The notes under the pieces were generated by a model. That model was not told where the DNA came from. It saw nothing but the letters and a program-made list of their open reading frames with translations, and searched no databases. Made by a program: the position numbers and the translations under genes. From contig JABAKD010000007.1 of the NCBI GenBank assembly GCA_012845835.1, positions 851,992 through 915,991 on the forward strand: a stretch of DNA of 64,000 bases, in the 5' to 3' direction. This DNA comes from Undaria pinnatifida. Taxonomy: Eukaryota; Sar; Phaeophyceae; Laminariales; Alariaceae. Below are positions 31,100-44,160 of the stretch, piece after piece; position 1 is the stretch's first letter; the number at the start of each line of letters is the position of its first letter.

Positions 31100-34000
31100 A
31101 TGATACCGTATCAAACAACGTGCGCGTGCGTGGCGTCCATCTCTGTCGAAAATAACGCTAGGACAGGGAAAAATGCGCGGCCGTTCCTTTCTTCTACTGT
31201 CGGGGGGAACGACTCTGGACAGGTCCCCCTCCGCCTCCCTCCCCTGAATCACGCCGCTGACGCTGCTTCCCACCATTCCGTGGAACGGTTCGGAAAGACG
31301 TGGGTAGAGGTCATCAGTGGTATTCGTTGAGTGTGGGGTGGGTGACTTAACCATCAGCTTTCTTATGCGGTAATTGCGGCGGCCCTCGCCTAGTGTCGTC
31401 GCGAGGAGGCAGAGGGGGCGGGGAGGGGGAGAGGGCGGGGGGGGGGTCTCGAGTGCGTACCAGGGGGCTCTCAAAGGCATCCCGTTGGTCGGGCACGGTT
31501 AAGGGGCGTAGTGCTTCTTGCCGTGTCTCGGCCTGCTGCTGCCGCTACTAATGTTGGTGAAGGTGGTGGTTATGTTTGGAGCTTGACGTGAGGGTGGATA
31601 CCATAAAATAGAGGGCGTTCAGCTTCTGCTGCTGCTGCTTCTGCTTTTTCCGGCGCTGCTACGGCTGCTGCCGCTGCTGCTGCCGCTGCTACCGCCGTTG
31701 TCGCATTTGTCTGGCCTTGTGAACGTTCAGGTGCTGCCATATCGACAGCGGCACGCGACGGACTTTTCTACCCTTGGTGGCGAAAGATGGACGGTCCTTC
31801 CTGCTCTGCTGCTGCTGGGCCGCGGCTGCCGCCGCTACGGCTGTTGTTGTCTGCAAGTGTTGCCGCTATCGCTACTGATGTTTTTGCTTTTGCGGCAAGA
31901 CCACTTACATGGCGTGGCCCGGGGGTATTGCTGTACTGATGCCGTTGGAATCTTGAGCTCAATTCGTAAATGTGGCGAAAACATGGGGGAGAACACGTGG
32001 TCGTTGGGATTTTTGTACCCAAAAGTCCGCGATTATGACTCGACGGTGGTAGGAGGTTCTGGTCCGCGTTGAAAGTTTCAACTCGTTGTCCTGCAGTGCT
32101 GACGAGCTTTTGTAGAACCTACGTGCTGCAGCCGTGGTTTGGTCTGGGTGAACATCGTAGATTACACCGCCGAGGAGCCAGTTGTAAGGGGTGACCCTCC
32201 TACCCGCCCGACGGCCTCGCTGTGCGAGACGTGGCTGGCTAGCAGCAGGGCGAGGCGCTTTTTTTTTTTTTCAGCGGTCTGCCTTCCGGCAAAGGGGGAC
32301 AGTGGTTAGGGCCTCCCTCTCCGAGTGAGTATGCCGGGCACGCCCACGCAGCTATAACCAGTAGTGTAGTAAAGGCTTTTTTTTGTTTCTCCTCATGAAG
32401 GCAACGGCAGTGGCTAGTGGCAGCCGCGGCAACTCGTCCTGGGAAAGGCACCAGCGGTAGTAGCAGCGGCAGCAGCGGTGCTAGTCACAGTATCAGCGAG
32501 GGGCACGTTTGTTTTTGTTTTGGGTATTCTGTGACCCTTGGTTGGTACGACAGCGCTCACTTTTCTATGGACTGGCGAATAGGGAGTGTCTCAGCCCCAT
32601 TCGTCACCACCGGAGGAGGGAATTCGCGAAGTCGCTGGCTATTATTATTATTCGATGGCGGTGGACTTGAGCGCGTTTTGGTCCGAGATAGGTCGCCACG
32701 GTGTAAATGTTCTCAAGGGGCTGCAGCAGCGACTACACACGCGTTGAGTACAACACCAGCAGCAGCTGCAGGGACATCAGCACTAAGAAAAGCAGCAGCG
32801 GTAGGCCACTCTTCTTTGTTGTGCTAGACTCGGATATATTTGTTGCTACTACAGTAGCAGCAGCTGTGGTGGGTTGCTACTACAGTAGACTACAGTGGAC
32901 TACAGTAGACTAGTGCTTCTGCACGGAAAGTATTGTTTGTTTTGTTACTGACCAGAGGGCTACGAAACGACGGCCGTTAAAGTGAGAGGCCCGGGGACAT
33001 GATCCCCCCAAAGGAGGCCTGCTGTTACGGGAGGGGTAAGGGGTAAGGGGTTGGTTGTGTTTTTTCTGTACGGAAGTGGGGGTCCACAGGCGAGACGACG
33101 CGCGAACTGAGAACGAGCTACGAACGACGTTTGGCCCTTTTGTCTCTTATCTCCGTGTTGTAGAGCTATAAGGTAGCAGGGGGGGTGGGGGAGGGGGGGG
33201 GGCGTGTATCTGTCGCCTAATGCAATGCGTCGCTTTGCGTGATGAACGATGACGATGATGAGCAGCTGAGAAAAGAATCAGAAAAACTACAGGTAGGTGG
33301 TGTCGCCAAATGGGGAGGTGATGAGTATATCGCGTCGTTTTTTTTCAACTGAATCGAGTCGAATGATTGATGGTGTTGGTGGTGCTGATGAAGAGATGAG
33401 TAATTTTCGTGATGATGGACGGAATTACTTATTATTTTCTGTCTCATCTCCTCTTCTTCAGCACTTTCTTCTCCTACGTACGACGTACGAATACTTCTTC
33501 CCCTTGGCAAGTACGGCTCCTTCCGCCTGAGACCGCCTGAGAGAGTCACGCTCTGTGGTGTGGGTGTAGTCTGTTTTCACGATATGATGATTGATTCAGT
33601 GCGTGCGTGCGTGTGCTTTTTTTTTCTTTCTCGGTCGAGCAGTCAGCTTCTCCTTCCTTTCCCTGCCGGGCTGCTCGCGGTTATTTTGGCTAGGACTCAA
33701 AAGAGATTATACCATTACTGCGAAGTATTTTCATTATTTTCAGAGTGAAGGAGCTCTCCCCATTATTAATAGTTTTTTAAGGATCATTTGTTCGGCTTGC
33801 AGCAAAGCGCATTGTAGCCGGTATTGCATGTTTTCAATCGTAAACGTCAGTATTATGTACCAGGTAGTTGCTAACCCTTTGGTAATAAGCTCCTCACACG
33901 CTCCTACTGTGCCGGTGTGTGCCATCCAGAAGTACTGGCACTATATATAGCGGCAACGGCACTACTCATCGTACTGCCACTAGTGGTTGTACCCATGTAT

Positions 34001-34160
34001 GCCAAACGATTTCACGGGCACTATGGACGGACCTCTACGTCACCGCACGCACCGCACGCCGTACAGGTGGATGGAAGCTAAAGGCAGACCTTTTGATGAG
34101 CGCTGAGCACCTTTTGAACGTCAAAAATCACAGCGCGTATAATTTTATAAAATCCAAGGG
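31100..34160. other. No gene recognised; triplet-rich region
   Basis: Contains CTG/CAG-rich stretches (31620-31700, 32430-32480, 32720-32800), ACTACAGTAG repeats near 32880-32910 and G-runs. Short ORFs here are Ser/Ala-rich by-products of triplet repeats. Confidence 0.6.
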
Positions 34161-34164
34161 CTCC

Positions 34165-34197
34165 GCATGGGTGCCGGCATCTCGCCGGCACCCATGC
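34165..34197. repeat. Perfect 14-bp-stem hairpin
   Basis: GCATGGGTGCCGGC / GCCGGCACCCATGC around a 5-nt loop. Sits at the edge of a larger repeat shared with 40195 onward. Confidence 0.85.
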
Positions 34198-34690
34198 TTC
34201 GGGTAGGGCAGGGCAGCACTTCGAATCGTTCGATTCAATGCTTGGTAGAATAAAAAAGGTCACCACACACAATCATATTTGGTCTGCGCGTACAGTATGA
34301 AAGGTAATGCCAAGAGTTCGATATAGAGTAACAATCATAACATTTTTCTACAATCAATAGCTACCGTTTTTAAAATGAATCCGATTCCGAGTTTCATTCA
34401 TCAGATTTCGATCGGATAAATCCCAGCACACTCGCCGACTGACCCTTTAGTCTGGCGACGAAACGTGTCGAGTGCGTTTCTTAAGATATTTTTACTCACT
34501 CAAGCATGCGGGGCCAGTAAAGTGACTGACCATGTCCGCTGCGTGTTCTCTTCGTAGCCACTGAGAGGCGCGCACTGAGCCACCTTCTGAAATATACAAT
34601 GCATGATATAATAGAATCATCTTGATCCGAGCCTCCCAGGTCGACTGTATGTGCGTTGTCTGATCGTGGAGAGACGTGCTGACGTTGTTC
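34185..34690 (+). repeat. Segmental repeat N, intact copy
   Basis: About 500 bp matching 40195-40750 and continuing at 41582-41670: GGGCAGCACTTCGAATCGTT … CTGACCATGTCCGCTGCGTG … GATCCGAGCCTCCCAGGTCG. No ORF of note. The other copy is split by a G-rich element. Confidence 0.88.
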
Positions 34691-34974
34691 CATGCGCGAA
34701 ACACGGTGGTATGGCTGTCTTCGCCATTCAACCCCTCGAATACTATTGCAGTGCTGCTGCTTGTTGCTAACTGTGTAGATCGCCCACTCCTTCTTGTACA
34801 TACAGTACGCGACTACATACTGCGCTTACAATGTTGACAGTCAAGAATTAATTTCAGACTCGACTTTTTATAGACGAAAATAAAAACATGTAATTTTCGT
34901 CTGATCGCTCGTTGGCCAGGATTCATACACAAAATAGGCGTCACCCAGGCACGATAGGGTCACATGCCGGGATC

Positions 34975-35420
34975 GGAATTCGTCCACACATCTACAGCTC
35001 CGACAACCCGGGGACGAACACGGGTATCATCCGGGTTGATACATCTCCGCACGGTGTGGAATCCCAACCCCACCGGCTTATTTTCTGATTGGCCATGGTT
35101 CGTATGTCGAGCCAGCTCCACCTCGGGAGTATATAGAGTAGGGTCCCATCCCCGGTCCAGAGGTCGTTCCACATCTATCTCTAAAACTTCCATCAACCGG
35201 GGAAGCAAACCGAGCTTTCTCGGATCGACACCACTCTGTTCGGTGAGAAAAACCCCAGTCCCGTTGGCTAATCGCTGATTCGTTCGAGCTCAACAGCGCC
35301 GTCCTAGGCGGATAGAGGCCCATCAATGGGGGGCATTTCCGTCGCACACGGGGAAGATAGGGTCCCATTCCCGATTTATGAACCCCCGAATCTCTACAGC
35401 TCCAAAAACGCGGGAACAAT
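34975..35420 (+). repeat. Dispersed repeat family F, tandem pair
   Basis: Blocks CCGGGGACGAACACGGG, CCGCACGGTGTGGAATCCCA and AGAGTAGGGTCCCATCCCCG; related to 39030-39250 and 39770-39940. A second, diverged unit starts near 35240. Confidence 0.7.
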
Positions 35421-35971
35421 AACTTACCCAATAAGCTAGCATATATCTTTTAGCTTATATTGGCTTTTTGAGCTTATGGAAAAAGAGCTTATTATGTCCC
35501 ACCGAGCATAGATAGCCAACATGCCAAATAGCTCATGTGAGAGCATAATGACAAAGGAAATCGAGCATAAAAGGTGGTTATGCCCGCCCCTATTCCGGGT
35601 GTATATATGCGTCTGGTTGTCTGGCAGCACGGTGGAGACGCCAAATGGGTGGCCGCACGGCAATAGTACAAATTCAGACCAAGGCTACGGTAGGGGGGGT
35701 ACCCCCATTTTCACTGGTGTGTTTGAGCCACTCGCACGAGTAGCTCTGTACCCTACGGATGAAGGTGGTTTAGGCACTTGGCTTGGCGCAGCTTAGATCA
35801 CCTTTGCATTGCGGCTTGATTTCGTCAACGTAAAACATAAAGAAAACATAAGATTGCATAGGAACAAAAGGGTTACTCGCGCGAGTGACCCCTAGCCACT
35901 GAAATAAAAGGCCCAAAAGGGGACCCCCCTACCGTAGCCTGGGTCTTCACGAGGTTTAATTGTACCTATTT

Positions 35972-36970
35972 ATTATAAAAAATGAAAATACACTCCTCCA
36001 GCTGTGAGATCGAAGATTTCGTCGAAACTCATCTTTGCAAGCTGTGTGTGATACTCCGATCGCGCGCATTACGAGTTGTGTGTCCTCATTAAGGATATAG
36101 GTCGGCGACTCCCCTTACAACTACAGTGAGTGTAGCTATCAGGGTCAACAGGGTGATGTTAGGCAGTCTGTGCGCGGAAACTATAAAACCCGTTTCTGAG
36201 GGGGACAAAATCTGACAGCTGTGGAGGGAAATGTATCCTTTTATCAAGTGAATCTTGTAAGTCGAATAACCGGTGAGGGGGGGGGCGGAGTTTTGAAGGA
36301 CGTGGGGGCCTGATTTTGATCAAAAGCGAGCGGGTTTGGAAGGGGGAGGGGGGGGAAAGGGGGGGGCAATTTGTGCATGTAAGCTATAAATCCTTTCAAT
36401 CAAGGGGATAAATCTGACGGTTTTGGCACCAGTTTATTATTGGGGGGGGGGGGGGTTGGGGCGGGGTTGGGGCGTGTGGGGCAGCTCAATATGTGCGTGG
36501 AAACTATACATTATTTTGAGGGGATAAATGTGACGGTTTTGGAAATAATGCATCAGTTTATCATGTATATCCTGGGGTAAGTCGTACAATGAGTGAGTAG
36601 AGAGAGGGTGGAGTGTTCGAGGGGGTGGGGTTGGGATGGGTTGGGGGGGGGGGGGGGGGGGGGGGGCGGGGGGTGGGGGGGGGGGGGGGGGGGGGGGAAG
36701 GAAGGGTTTTAGGTGAGGGGTTTGATATACGTGTGGTGCTAGGTCTATCTAGGCGATGGTGCGGGTGATGGGGAAGAAGGGGGCGTTCGGGGCGGGGGGG
36801 GGGGGAAAGCAGCGGCATGGATGGCTCTCGAAAGATAATGAGGTGATATCCTGTGCGTGAAGTGTTTATTAATCTGGCGGATTTCGATATTTGGTGGGGC
36901 GTTTGAGTAAGGGAGAGCGAGAGGGGGGGGGGGGGGAAGGATTTTTTAGCAGATTAGGTCACAAATAATA
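35972..36970 (+). mobile_element. G-run element, copy A
   Basis: Starts ATACACTCC…AGCTGTGAGATCGAAGATTT and passes CGGCGACTCCCCTTACAACT, GAAACTATAAAACCCGTTTC and four tracts of long G-runs (the longest 36642-36697, almost pure G). Ends near TTAGGTCACAAATAAT. About 1 kb, non-coding, with all long homopolymers G on this strand. Confidence 0.85.
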
Positions 36971-37740
36971 TTCGTTTATTGTCGGCTCTGTTTATCGCGA
37001 TGATATTGGACGGTCCTATGATACATAGGAACACATAAACACGCACACACATGCGCGCGCGGGCCCACGCGCCCACGCTAGCACAAAAAAAGCGGAGAGC
37101 GCAAGGGACGCAGCCACGCAGCCGATCTTCCGATCTTGCGACCTTACAGCGATTCTGGCATGACAATAGGACGCCGGGTTCGATCTGTGGCAATTATGGC
37201 ATGACAATTACGAATACCAACAACGCAGCTTGCAAAGATGAGTATTGACCTGAAATTCGTCGAACTCACGGCTGACGTCCATGAAAATTAGTTATAAAAC
37301 ATGATCAAGCTGTCGCGTTGGTATGATGTTGCAAAGGACCTCGCGCTGATCCAGCCATCCTCCGCGTTCATTCATGGAACGCGTATTTTCTATTTTGCGC
37401 GCTTGTATGGACGAGAGGCAGGAGTCTAGACTCAGTGACCGCATTGATTGCAGCATCCGCTCTTCTCAAGTACGTACTGTACAGCAGGGGGCGGGGAAAG
37501 TAGCATCGCGTCGTGCGGGGTGCGGGGGTGCTGGGTAGTCCGCTCTGTTTGGCTAGCTCGCTAGCTCTGTTTTTGCTGTCGAGTTTCGAGTAGAGAGTTC
37601 AAGCAAGTTTTCGAATTTACATGGTGGTGCGGTGGTATGGAAAAGACAGCAAAAAAGGCACTGTGCGCACTGTGTTGTATATTATGGAAACAACACACAA
37701 TGACACACAACAACAGCAGTAAGTAGTAGCATGATACGTA

Positions 37741-38512
37741 AATATTATAAAAATTATAATACACTCCAGCTGTGAGATCGAAGATTTCGTCGAAACTCAT
37801 CTTTGCAAGCTGTGTGTGATACTCCGATCGCGCGCATTACGAGTTGTGTGTCCTCATTAAGGATATAGGTCGGCGACTCCCCTTACAACTACAGTGTAGC
37901 TATCAGGGTCAACAGGATGATTTTAGTCAGTCTGTGCGCGGAAACTATAAAACCCGTTTCTGAGGGGGACAAAATCTGACAGCTGTGAAGGGAAAGAAGG
38001 GCCTGGTTTTGATCAAAAGCGAGCGGGTTTGGAGGGGGGCGGGGGGGGGGGGGGGGAAGGGGCAATTTGTGCATGTAAGCTATAAATCCTTTCGAGGGGA
38101 TAAATCTGACGGTTTTGGCACCAGTATATTATTGGGGGCGGGGGGGGGGGGGGGGGGGTTGGGGCGGGGGGGGGGGGGGGGCAGCTCAATATGTGCCTGG
38201 AAACTATTCATTATTTCGAGGGGATAAATGTGACATTTTTGGAAATAATACATCAGTTTATCATGTATATCCTGGGGTAAGTCGTACAATCAGTGAGTAA
38301 AGAGAGGGTGGAGTGTTCGAGGGGGTGGGGTTGGGATGGGTTGGGGGGTGGGGGCGGGGGGCGGGGGCGGGGGGGGGGCGGGGGGGGGGGGGGGGAAGGG
38401 CTTTAGGTGAGGGGTTTGTTATACGTGTGGTGCTAGGTCTAGGCGAAGGTGCGGGTGATGGGGAAGAAGGGGGCGTTCGAGGCGGCGGGGGGGGGGGGGG
38501 GGGGGGGGGGGG
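37741..38512 (+). mobile_element. G-run element, copy B, 3' truncated
   Basis: Same order of blocks as copy A, ending within a long G-run at 38512. A palindrome TAGTCTATACTTC / GAAGTATAGACTA (38527-38553) follows. Confidence 0.85.
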
Positions 38513-38602
38513 AACACGTAAATATGTAGTCTATACTTCCGAAGTATAGACTATAAGGAGTGCATATATATTTTTCAGCACTGACACACCTGCACCAGGT
38601 CC

Positions 38603-38745
38603 TGCTGTTATAATAAGACTTGGTTTGGGTAAGCTATTGGTTAACCTTTTGCAAGTGGTCAAACGGACTACGAGGTATCAATAATACCACACTAATAGCC
38701 TAATCTCTCAACAAAAAAATGGCGTCGTCGACTACTGCCATGTGT
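38603..38745 (+). repeat. Repeat family E, + copy
   Basis: AGCTATTGGTTAACCTTTTG, CAAACGGACTA, ATGGCGTCGTCGACTACTGC. Reverse copies at 39385-39480 and 39612-39785. Confidence 0.8.
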
Positions 38746-39384
38746 GGCTTGTAGAAAAAAAATAAAATAGCCGAAGAACCCACGTTTCACGAGCTTATCG
38801 ACGACAAGCAAGGATGCCCAACGAGTGTTAGACGAGCAAACATGATTTTATCGAACAAAAATCAAGCTAGAGATGGAACAAAGGGCGAGCATAATAGGTC
38901 GAGCTTATCCGCGCAAATGTGGAATAAATCGCGAGCTTTATTCCAGTTTTAAAGCCTATGCCCGCAAGAAAAAAGAACTTAGTCTAGACTGTATCAGAAA
39001 AAAAAAAAGTTGCTTGGGTACGGCCCTAACAATAACGATGACTTACCGTGTCGACACCACCACCACTCCGCACCACGTGGAACCCCAACCGTATTCGCTT
39101 ACCGCTGATGATTGGTTGGGGCTCGGACATAAGGGCAGCGCCACCACGGGAGGATATTGTAGAGTCCTGTGCCCGTTTCAGAAATCCTGACAAGCCGGGG
39201 ACGACAACCGGTTTCTCCCGCGGGTCGACACAGCCCCGCATGATGGTGCGACAATAATCTATTCACATTGATTGACTTACCGTCGATTACTTGTGCAGCT
39301 CGTGGAGCCAGAGACACCCAGGGAGGAGAGAGACCAGCAAACGGGCGGGGAGCGTTCCGACGCACCCGATGAGGACAGGGCTCC

Positions 39385-39785
39385 ACCGACGTGTTAAGGT
39401 AATCAGTGGGGTATTAGTCCGTTTGACCACTTGCAAAAGGTTAACCAATAGTTTACCCAATCTAAGCCTCATAACACTCACCCCCCCTGAAACGGCGGGA
39501 TAGCCGGTCGGCCGGATATACGGGCCGACCTGTCAATTACCCAAGCCGTTTCATTTCCTGGGTATTCCGGGGAGAGTATTTTTCAAGTTCGACACGGGGA
39601 ACGTCTGAAAAAGTTTATTATGGTAGATGTGGGATTTGAACCCACGACCCAAAAAATCCATGGTCTGTCGACGACGCCATCTGTTAAGGTAATTAGTGTG
39701 GTATTAGTCCGTTTGACCGCTTGCAAAAGGTTAACCAATAGCTTCCCCAAACTAAGCCTTATAACAGCCGTTCCAGAAATCCATC
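39385..39785 (-). repeat. Repeat family E, two reverse copies
   Basis: GTCCGTTTGACCACTTGCAA / AAGGTTAACCAATAG at 39415-39450 and GTCCGTTTGACCGCTTGCAA at 39706-39725, each preceded by TGTTAAGGTAATYAGTG. The second carries the tRNA-like end. Confidence 0.8.
39612..39680 (-). pseudogene. tRNA-like 3' half / tRNA-derived repeat end
   Basis: The reverse strand ends GTGGGTTCAAATCCCAC ATCTACCA: a perfect T-arm and an acceptor strand with A. The 5' half (AACAGATGGCGTCGTCGACA) does not supply GGTAGAT or a clean anticodon arm. It forms the end of repeat family E, so it is a tRNA-derived repeat or broken tRNA, not a tRNA gene. Confidence 0.55.
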
Positions 39786-39944
39786 CATACCCCATCAACC
39801 CCAACAAACCGGGGACGAAAACCGACGTCTCCCGGGTCGACACAACACCGCACGATGTGGAATCCTTATAGCTAGCTGAGATTCGTATACAACGCCAGCA
39901 CCACAGAACAGGGTCCAACCCCGGTTCAGAAATCCTTCAAGGTA

Positions 39945-40127
39945 CAGTAGTAGGTGGCCCTATATAGTGCGGGTATGTGTCACGAAAATTTACCCGCACT
40001 ATACCGGGCACCCGCACTATATAAAAACCGGCCACTATAGAGGGGTCTATGTTGTGCCAAACAATTTCACCCGCACAATATCGGACACCCGCACTATATG
40101 ACCCACACTGTATAGGGCCACCTACTG
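39945..40127. mobile_element. MITE, 183 bp, TA-flanked (Tc1/mariner-like ends)
   Basis: Ends CAGTAGTAGGTGGCCCTATA and TATAGGGCCACCTACTG are inverted (left has an extra TAG), with TA immediately outside on both sides (39943-39944, 40128-40129). Inside, an ACCCGCACTATA motif occurs about five times in both orientations, including in the ends. Confidence 0.82.
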
Positions 40128-40194
40128 TATTTACAACTAAAAAAATGGGGCAACTCGCGCTAATAATGCTGAATTTTTGTTCGTACAAGGGCTC

Positions 40195-40750
40195 CGCATG
40201 GGCAGCACTTCGAATTGTTCGATTCAATACTTGGTAGAGTAAAAAAAGTCACCACACACAATCATAGTCTGCACGTACAGTATGTAAGGTAATGCCAAGA
40301 GTCGATAGAGACTAATAATCATAACAATGTACTACTATTTCGTAATAATAGCTACCGTTGGGCTGCGAAAGCAACCGAGTTAACTCGACCCACGACGCGT
40401 ATGAAAGTACGTGGAAGTGTGCACATACATGGTGAGCTAAAGCTTTATTTTTCCCCATCCGCCGGAGGATATATATATATATATATATATATCTACCGTT
40501 TCTTTAATTAATCAAATTCCGAGCTCCATTAATCAGATTTCGATCGGATAAATAAATCCGACCACACGCCGACTTACCCTTTTAGTCTGGCGAACAAACG
40601 TGTCGAGTGCGTTTCTTATTATGTTTTTACTCAATCAAGCATCTGGGGCCAGTAAGGTGACTGACCATGTCCGCTGCGTGTTCTCTTCGTAGCCACTAAG
40701 AGACGCACACTGAGCCAGCTTCTGAAATATACAATGCATGATATAATTTA
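40195..40750 (+). repeat. Segmental repeat N, interrupted copy (left part)
   Basis: Matches 34185-34615 and stops at CAATGCATGATATAAT, where a reversed G-rich element begins; the match resumes at about 41582. Confidence 0.88.
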
Positions 40751-41580
40751 ATTTAATATTATATGTGACCTAAACCTCTCCAAAACCCTCCCCCCCCCCC
40801 CACCCCCCCCCACCCCCCCCCCCCCCCCCCCCCCCCTCCCCCGCCTTTTTTTTTGTTGTTCCCATCGTTTCCTCCTGCATAAACGCCCCACCTACTATCG
40901 AAATCCGCCAGAGTAATAAACACTTCCACGCCCTGGATATCGCCTCGTTATCGTTTCAGAGCCGTCCATGCCGCTGCTGCAATTCCCACCCACCCCCGTC
41001 CCCAACGCCCCCTTCTTCACCGAACACCCGCACCATCGCCTAGAACTAGCACCCCGCGTATAGCCAACCCCTACATCTATGCGACCGAAAGCCCTCCCCC
41101 CCCGCCCCCGCCCCCCCCCCCCGCCACATTCCCCCTCCCCCACAAGAAATATTTATAGTTTCCACGCACAAATAGACCTGCCCCACCCGTGCCCTTCCCC
41201 CCTTCCCCCCCCTCCCGCCCCCCTTTTGATCAAAATCAGACCCCCACGTCCTTAAAAACTCCGCCCTGCCCTCACCGCATATTCGACTTACAGGATTCAC
41301 TTGATAAACTGATGCATTTCCTTCCACAGCTGTCAGATTTTGTCCCCCTCAGAAACGGGTTTTATAGTTTTCGCGCACAGACTGCCTAACATCACCCTGT
41401 TGACCCTGGTAGCTACACTGTAGTTGCAAGGGGAGTCGCCGACCTATATCCTTAATGAGGACACACAGCCCGTAATACGCGCGATCGGAGTATCACACAC
41501 AGCTTGCAAAGATGAGTTTCGACAAAATATTCGATCTCACAGCTGGAGTGTACTTAAATTTTTATAATAATAATACGACT
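40745..41580 (-). mobile_element. G-run element, copy C, inserted in repeat N
   Basis: Reverse copy, C-runs on + (40791-40836 and others), from ATTATATGTGACCTAAACCT to CACAGCTGGAGTGTACTTAA. It interrupts segmental repeat N, so its ends are fixed near 40745 and 41580. This gives the best estimate of element length, about 830 bp. Confidence 0.88.
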
Positions 41581-41669
41581 CGTAGTACCAGGTATCAAGT
41601 TGATCCGAGCGTCCCAGATCGACTGCCTGTCTGTGTGTTGTCTGATCGGAGTGGAGAAACGCAAATAAA

Positions 41670-41795
41670 TGTCGTAGTATATGCGTGTACGGAAAGCACG
41701 TCATCGCTCACGCGTTATTCGTTTATTTCTTTTTGTAGGTTGTCCATCGTTGTTGTACGTTGTTGTTGGCGCGTATCCTATTAGTATCTTACCAC
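41670..41795 (+). repeat. Direct repeat P, copy 1
   Basis: GTCGTAGTATATGCGTGTAC … GGTTGTCCATCGTTGTTGTA … GGCGCGTATCCTATT, matched at 42926-43055 with few differences. Confidence 0.88.
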
Positions 41796-42925
41796 ATACT
41801 ATTTTTTTATGTGCGTATTCACCCGACGAAGTTGTGTACATTCTTCATAACTCCTCCTGCAGAAGTTATTTGCGTAGGTAAGAAGGTCGCGCAAAATAAC
41901 GGTTTTTAGCCTATCTATCTGTACTAGGTTGACGTGCAGACCAAGCACGCTCGAAATGATTAACACTTCAACAGCACCAAAGGCAATAATATAAAAAGGG
42001 GAATTAGAGCGATCTACTCTTACTGGTATATCACGCGTTCTTCTGGACGTATCATGGTCGTCTTGCAGCCACACCTGCAGCCACATGGCCAGCACGCACA
42101 CAGCACATGACAGCCCAACAGCACACACGCAACTAACCGCTGCACGTATGAAGCCTAGAGCGCGGCACCATGAATAACGAGCGACCGCGACGGCTGGATT
42201 AGCCCTTTGACAGACCGGCGCCCCTGCTCTCGAGCCCGGGCAAGATGTGTGTCTGTTGCTTGGTTTCAGTTGATGATGGCACTCCACAGCAGTATCTAGC
42301 TGGAGCACAGCAGTCAGTTATTCCTTAGTTGTGTCAACCCCCTTGCCTGCGTTCGTACCTCGGCATCGATCGCTTTTAGATTGTGTCTATCCCCAAGCTA
42401 CCTCAACAGCAACCACGTAAAGCGAAACTCGAAGCACGACCCATCGCGGCTTCCGCGCGTTTATACTGTGTAGGCGGTCAGGTGTTGCAGGCAACGTTAT
42501 CTGGCCCATGCCGTGCATGCCTTGTCTCACACCCCTGGCAGCTGGTGTCCTACGCTGCTCTGAGTCTCGGACGGGACGGGGCAAATAACCTTGCTTCGTC
42601 TCGTCTCGAGTCTTGGGCTCTTGATGACTCGAGTGTGGAAAAAACGCCATATTCAGTTTGAGACAGCACAAACCGCCCACACAAATATCGCGATATAGAA
42701 TAAAGCGCCAAATACATAAATAGCAGCGTATGTATGCGGAGTTTTAGATATCTCTACTAAGCTCGCAATTATTTACGCGGTCGCAATTCGGCTGGTCATT
42801 TGCATCATGTACGTTGTCTAGGGATTTTTTCACTTGTTTGTGAAGGGTGTCCGTCTAATTTTGCTTCCTAAGTAAACAAAGTTATATCCCCGCCTTCGTT
42901 GCCGGCCGTAGGGAACCTTTCGCAG

Positions 42926-43055
42926 ATGTCGTAGTATGTACATCCGTCTACGAAAAGCACGTCATCACTCACGCGTTATTTGTTTACTTATTTTTGTAGG
43001 TTGTCCATCGTTGTTGTACGTTGTTGTTGGCGCGTATCCTATTCATATTTTATCA
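42926..43055 (+). repeat. Direct repeat P, copy 2
   Basis: Same sequence as 41670-41795, about 1.25 kb apart; both keep a CAG-less TTTTTGTAGGTTG that resembles a splice acceptor. Confidence 0.88.
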
Positions 43056-43235
43056 GATAAAACCAAAACAAACGCTCCGGCCCTGCAGACGTCAAAAGGG
43101 GAACAAACGCTCAAGAGTATGCCACCGCAAAATTCAAAACATTAGCAAGTACCGTTTGGAAGTCATGCCAATTTTGTAAATCATCCCGGCGCTGCAGACA
43201 TTAAGATACAACCAAGATCTCCCGGAATCCCTCCT

Positions 43236-43462
43236 CGACATGCGGTATTTTTGCAACTTCTCGCTTGTCTCGCTCGGCATCCGTCCGCGTTCACGTCGAT
43301 GTGCGGAACGGACACGGCAGGGCGATGGGCGTTGGAGCCGCCCCCCGAAGCCGGCGCTCGAACGAAGCTACTTGACCGAGAATTCCAGTTCCGCGAATCG
43401 CATACTTACGACGAGACAAGAAAAACTCCTGACCAAATCCCTGAAATCAAAGAATGATCTTA
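43236..43462 (-). mobile_element. tRNA-derived repeat (family G), copy 1
   Basis: The reverse strand carries GTAGCTTCGTTCGAGCGCCG (B-box-like) after TGGAATTCTCGGTCAAG. A second copy lies at 45925-46115 and a shorter one at 45165-45262. Confidence 0.7.
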
Positions 43463-44160
43463 TATATACATATACATGTTTACCCCAACCCCGCGATACG
43501 CGGACATTTCATTTGACCCCCTGCCTCGTTACCACCCCGCACAGTTAGTGTATAACCCAACCCTCGATTGATTGGCTCGGCAGGGGTTGGTGGATAGAGG
43601 AAACCATCACTCAGTAAGAAGTTCAGCAAGTTCAATGACTTTCATCTCATACTGGCCTGTGACTAGAGAAGGTGTACATGGACCAACTACATAATACAGC
43701 AGTCAGTCTAGATCGAGTCGATCGGTGCAACTTGCTTTGTTGTGTATCGTATTATTACAACTGCAGTAATACACTTCATTTCTTTTCTTTTTCCCATCCC
43801 ATTTATTGTGATGCTCGCATTGCTCTCGCCCTCCCAGTAGATTAACTCAGATCCGGGGTCATAAAACGGGCTCCCCTCCCCCCTCCCCACTACGGTCTAC
43901 CTGCCTTAATTTCTGTCGCGAGAAGAATTCAGCATTTTCTTCCCTCGTCGATTCGCGTCGATTTGTACCTACCCACGTGCAAGGCGATTTCAGCAGTTAG
44001 TTGATCCTTTTTCTCCAATTTATTTCTGCAAATAAATAAAGCCAACAAAGCTCACAACGGTGGTTATTTAACTCAAGGACCAACGCCAGTATTAATAGTA
44101 TAGTAATGTTTGAGTGTAACCCCCCTAGACCACCGGGGCGACCGGCTCTATATCACTCAC

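Noticed and set aside
39612-39680. Functional tRNA gene on the - strand
   Set aside because: T-arm and acceptor 3' strand are good, but the 5' acceptor strand and anticodon arm are missing.
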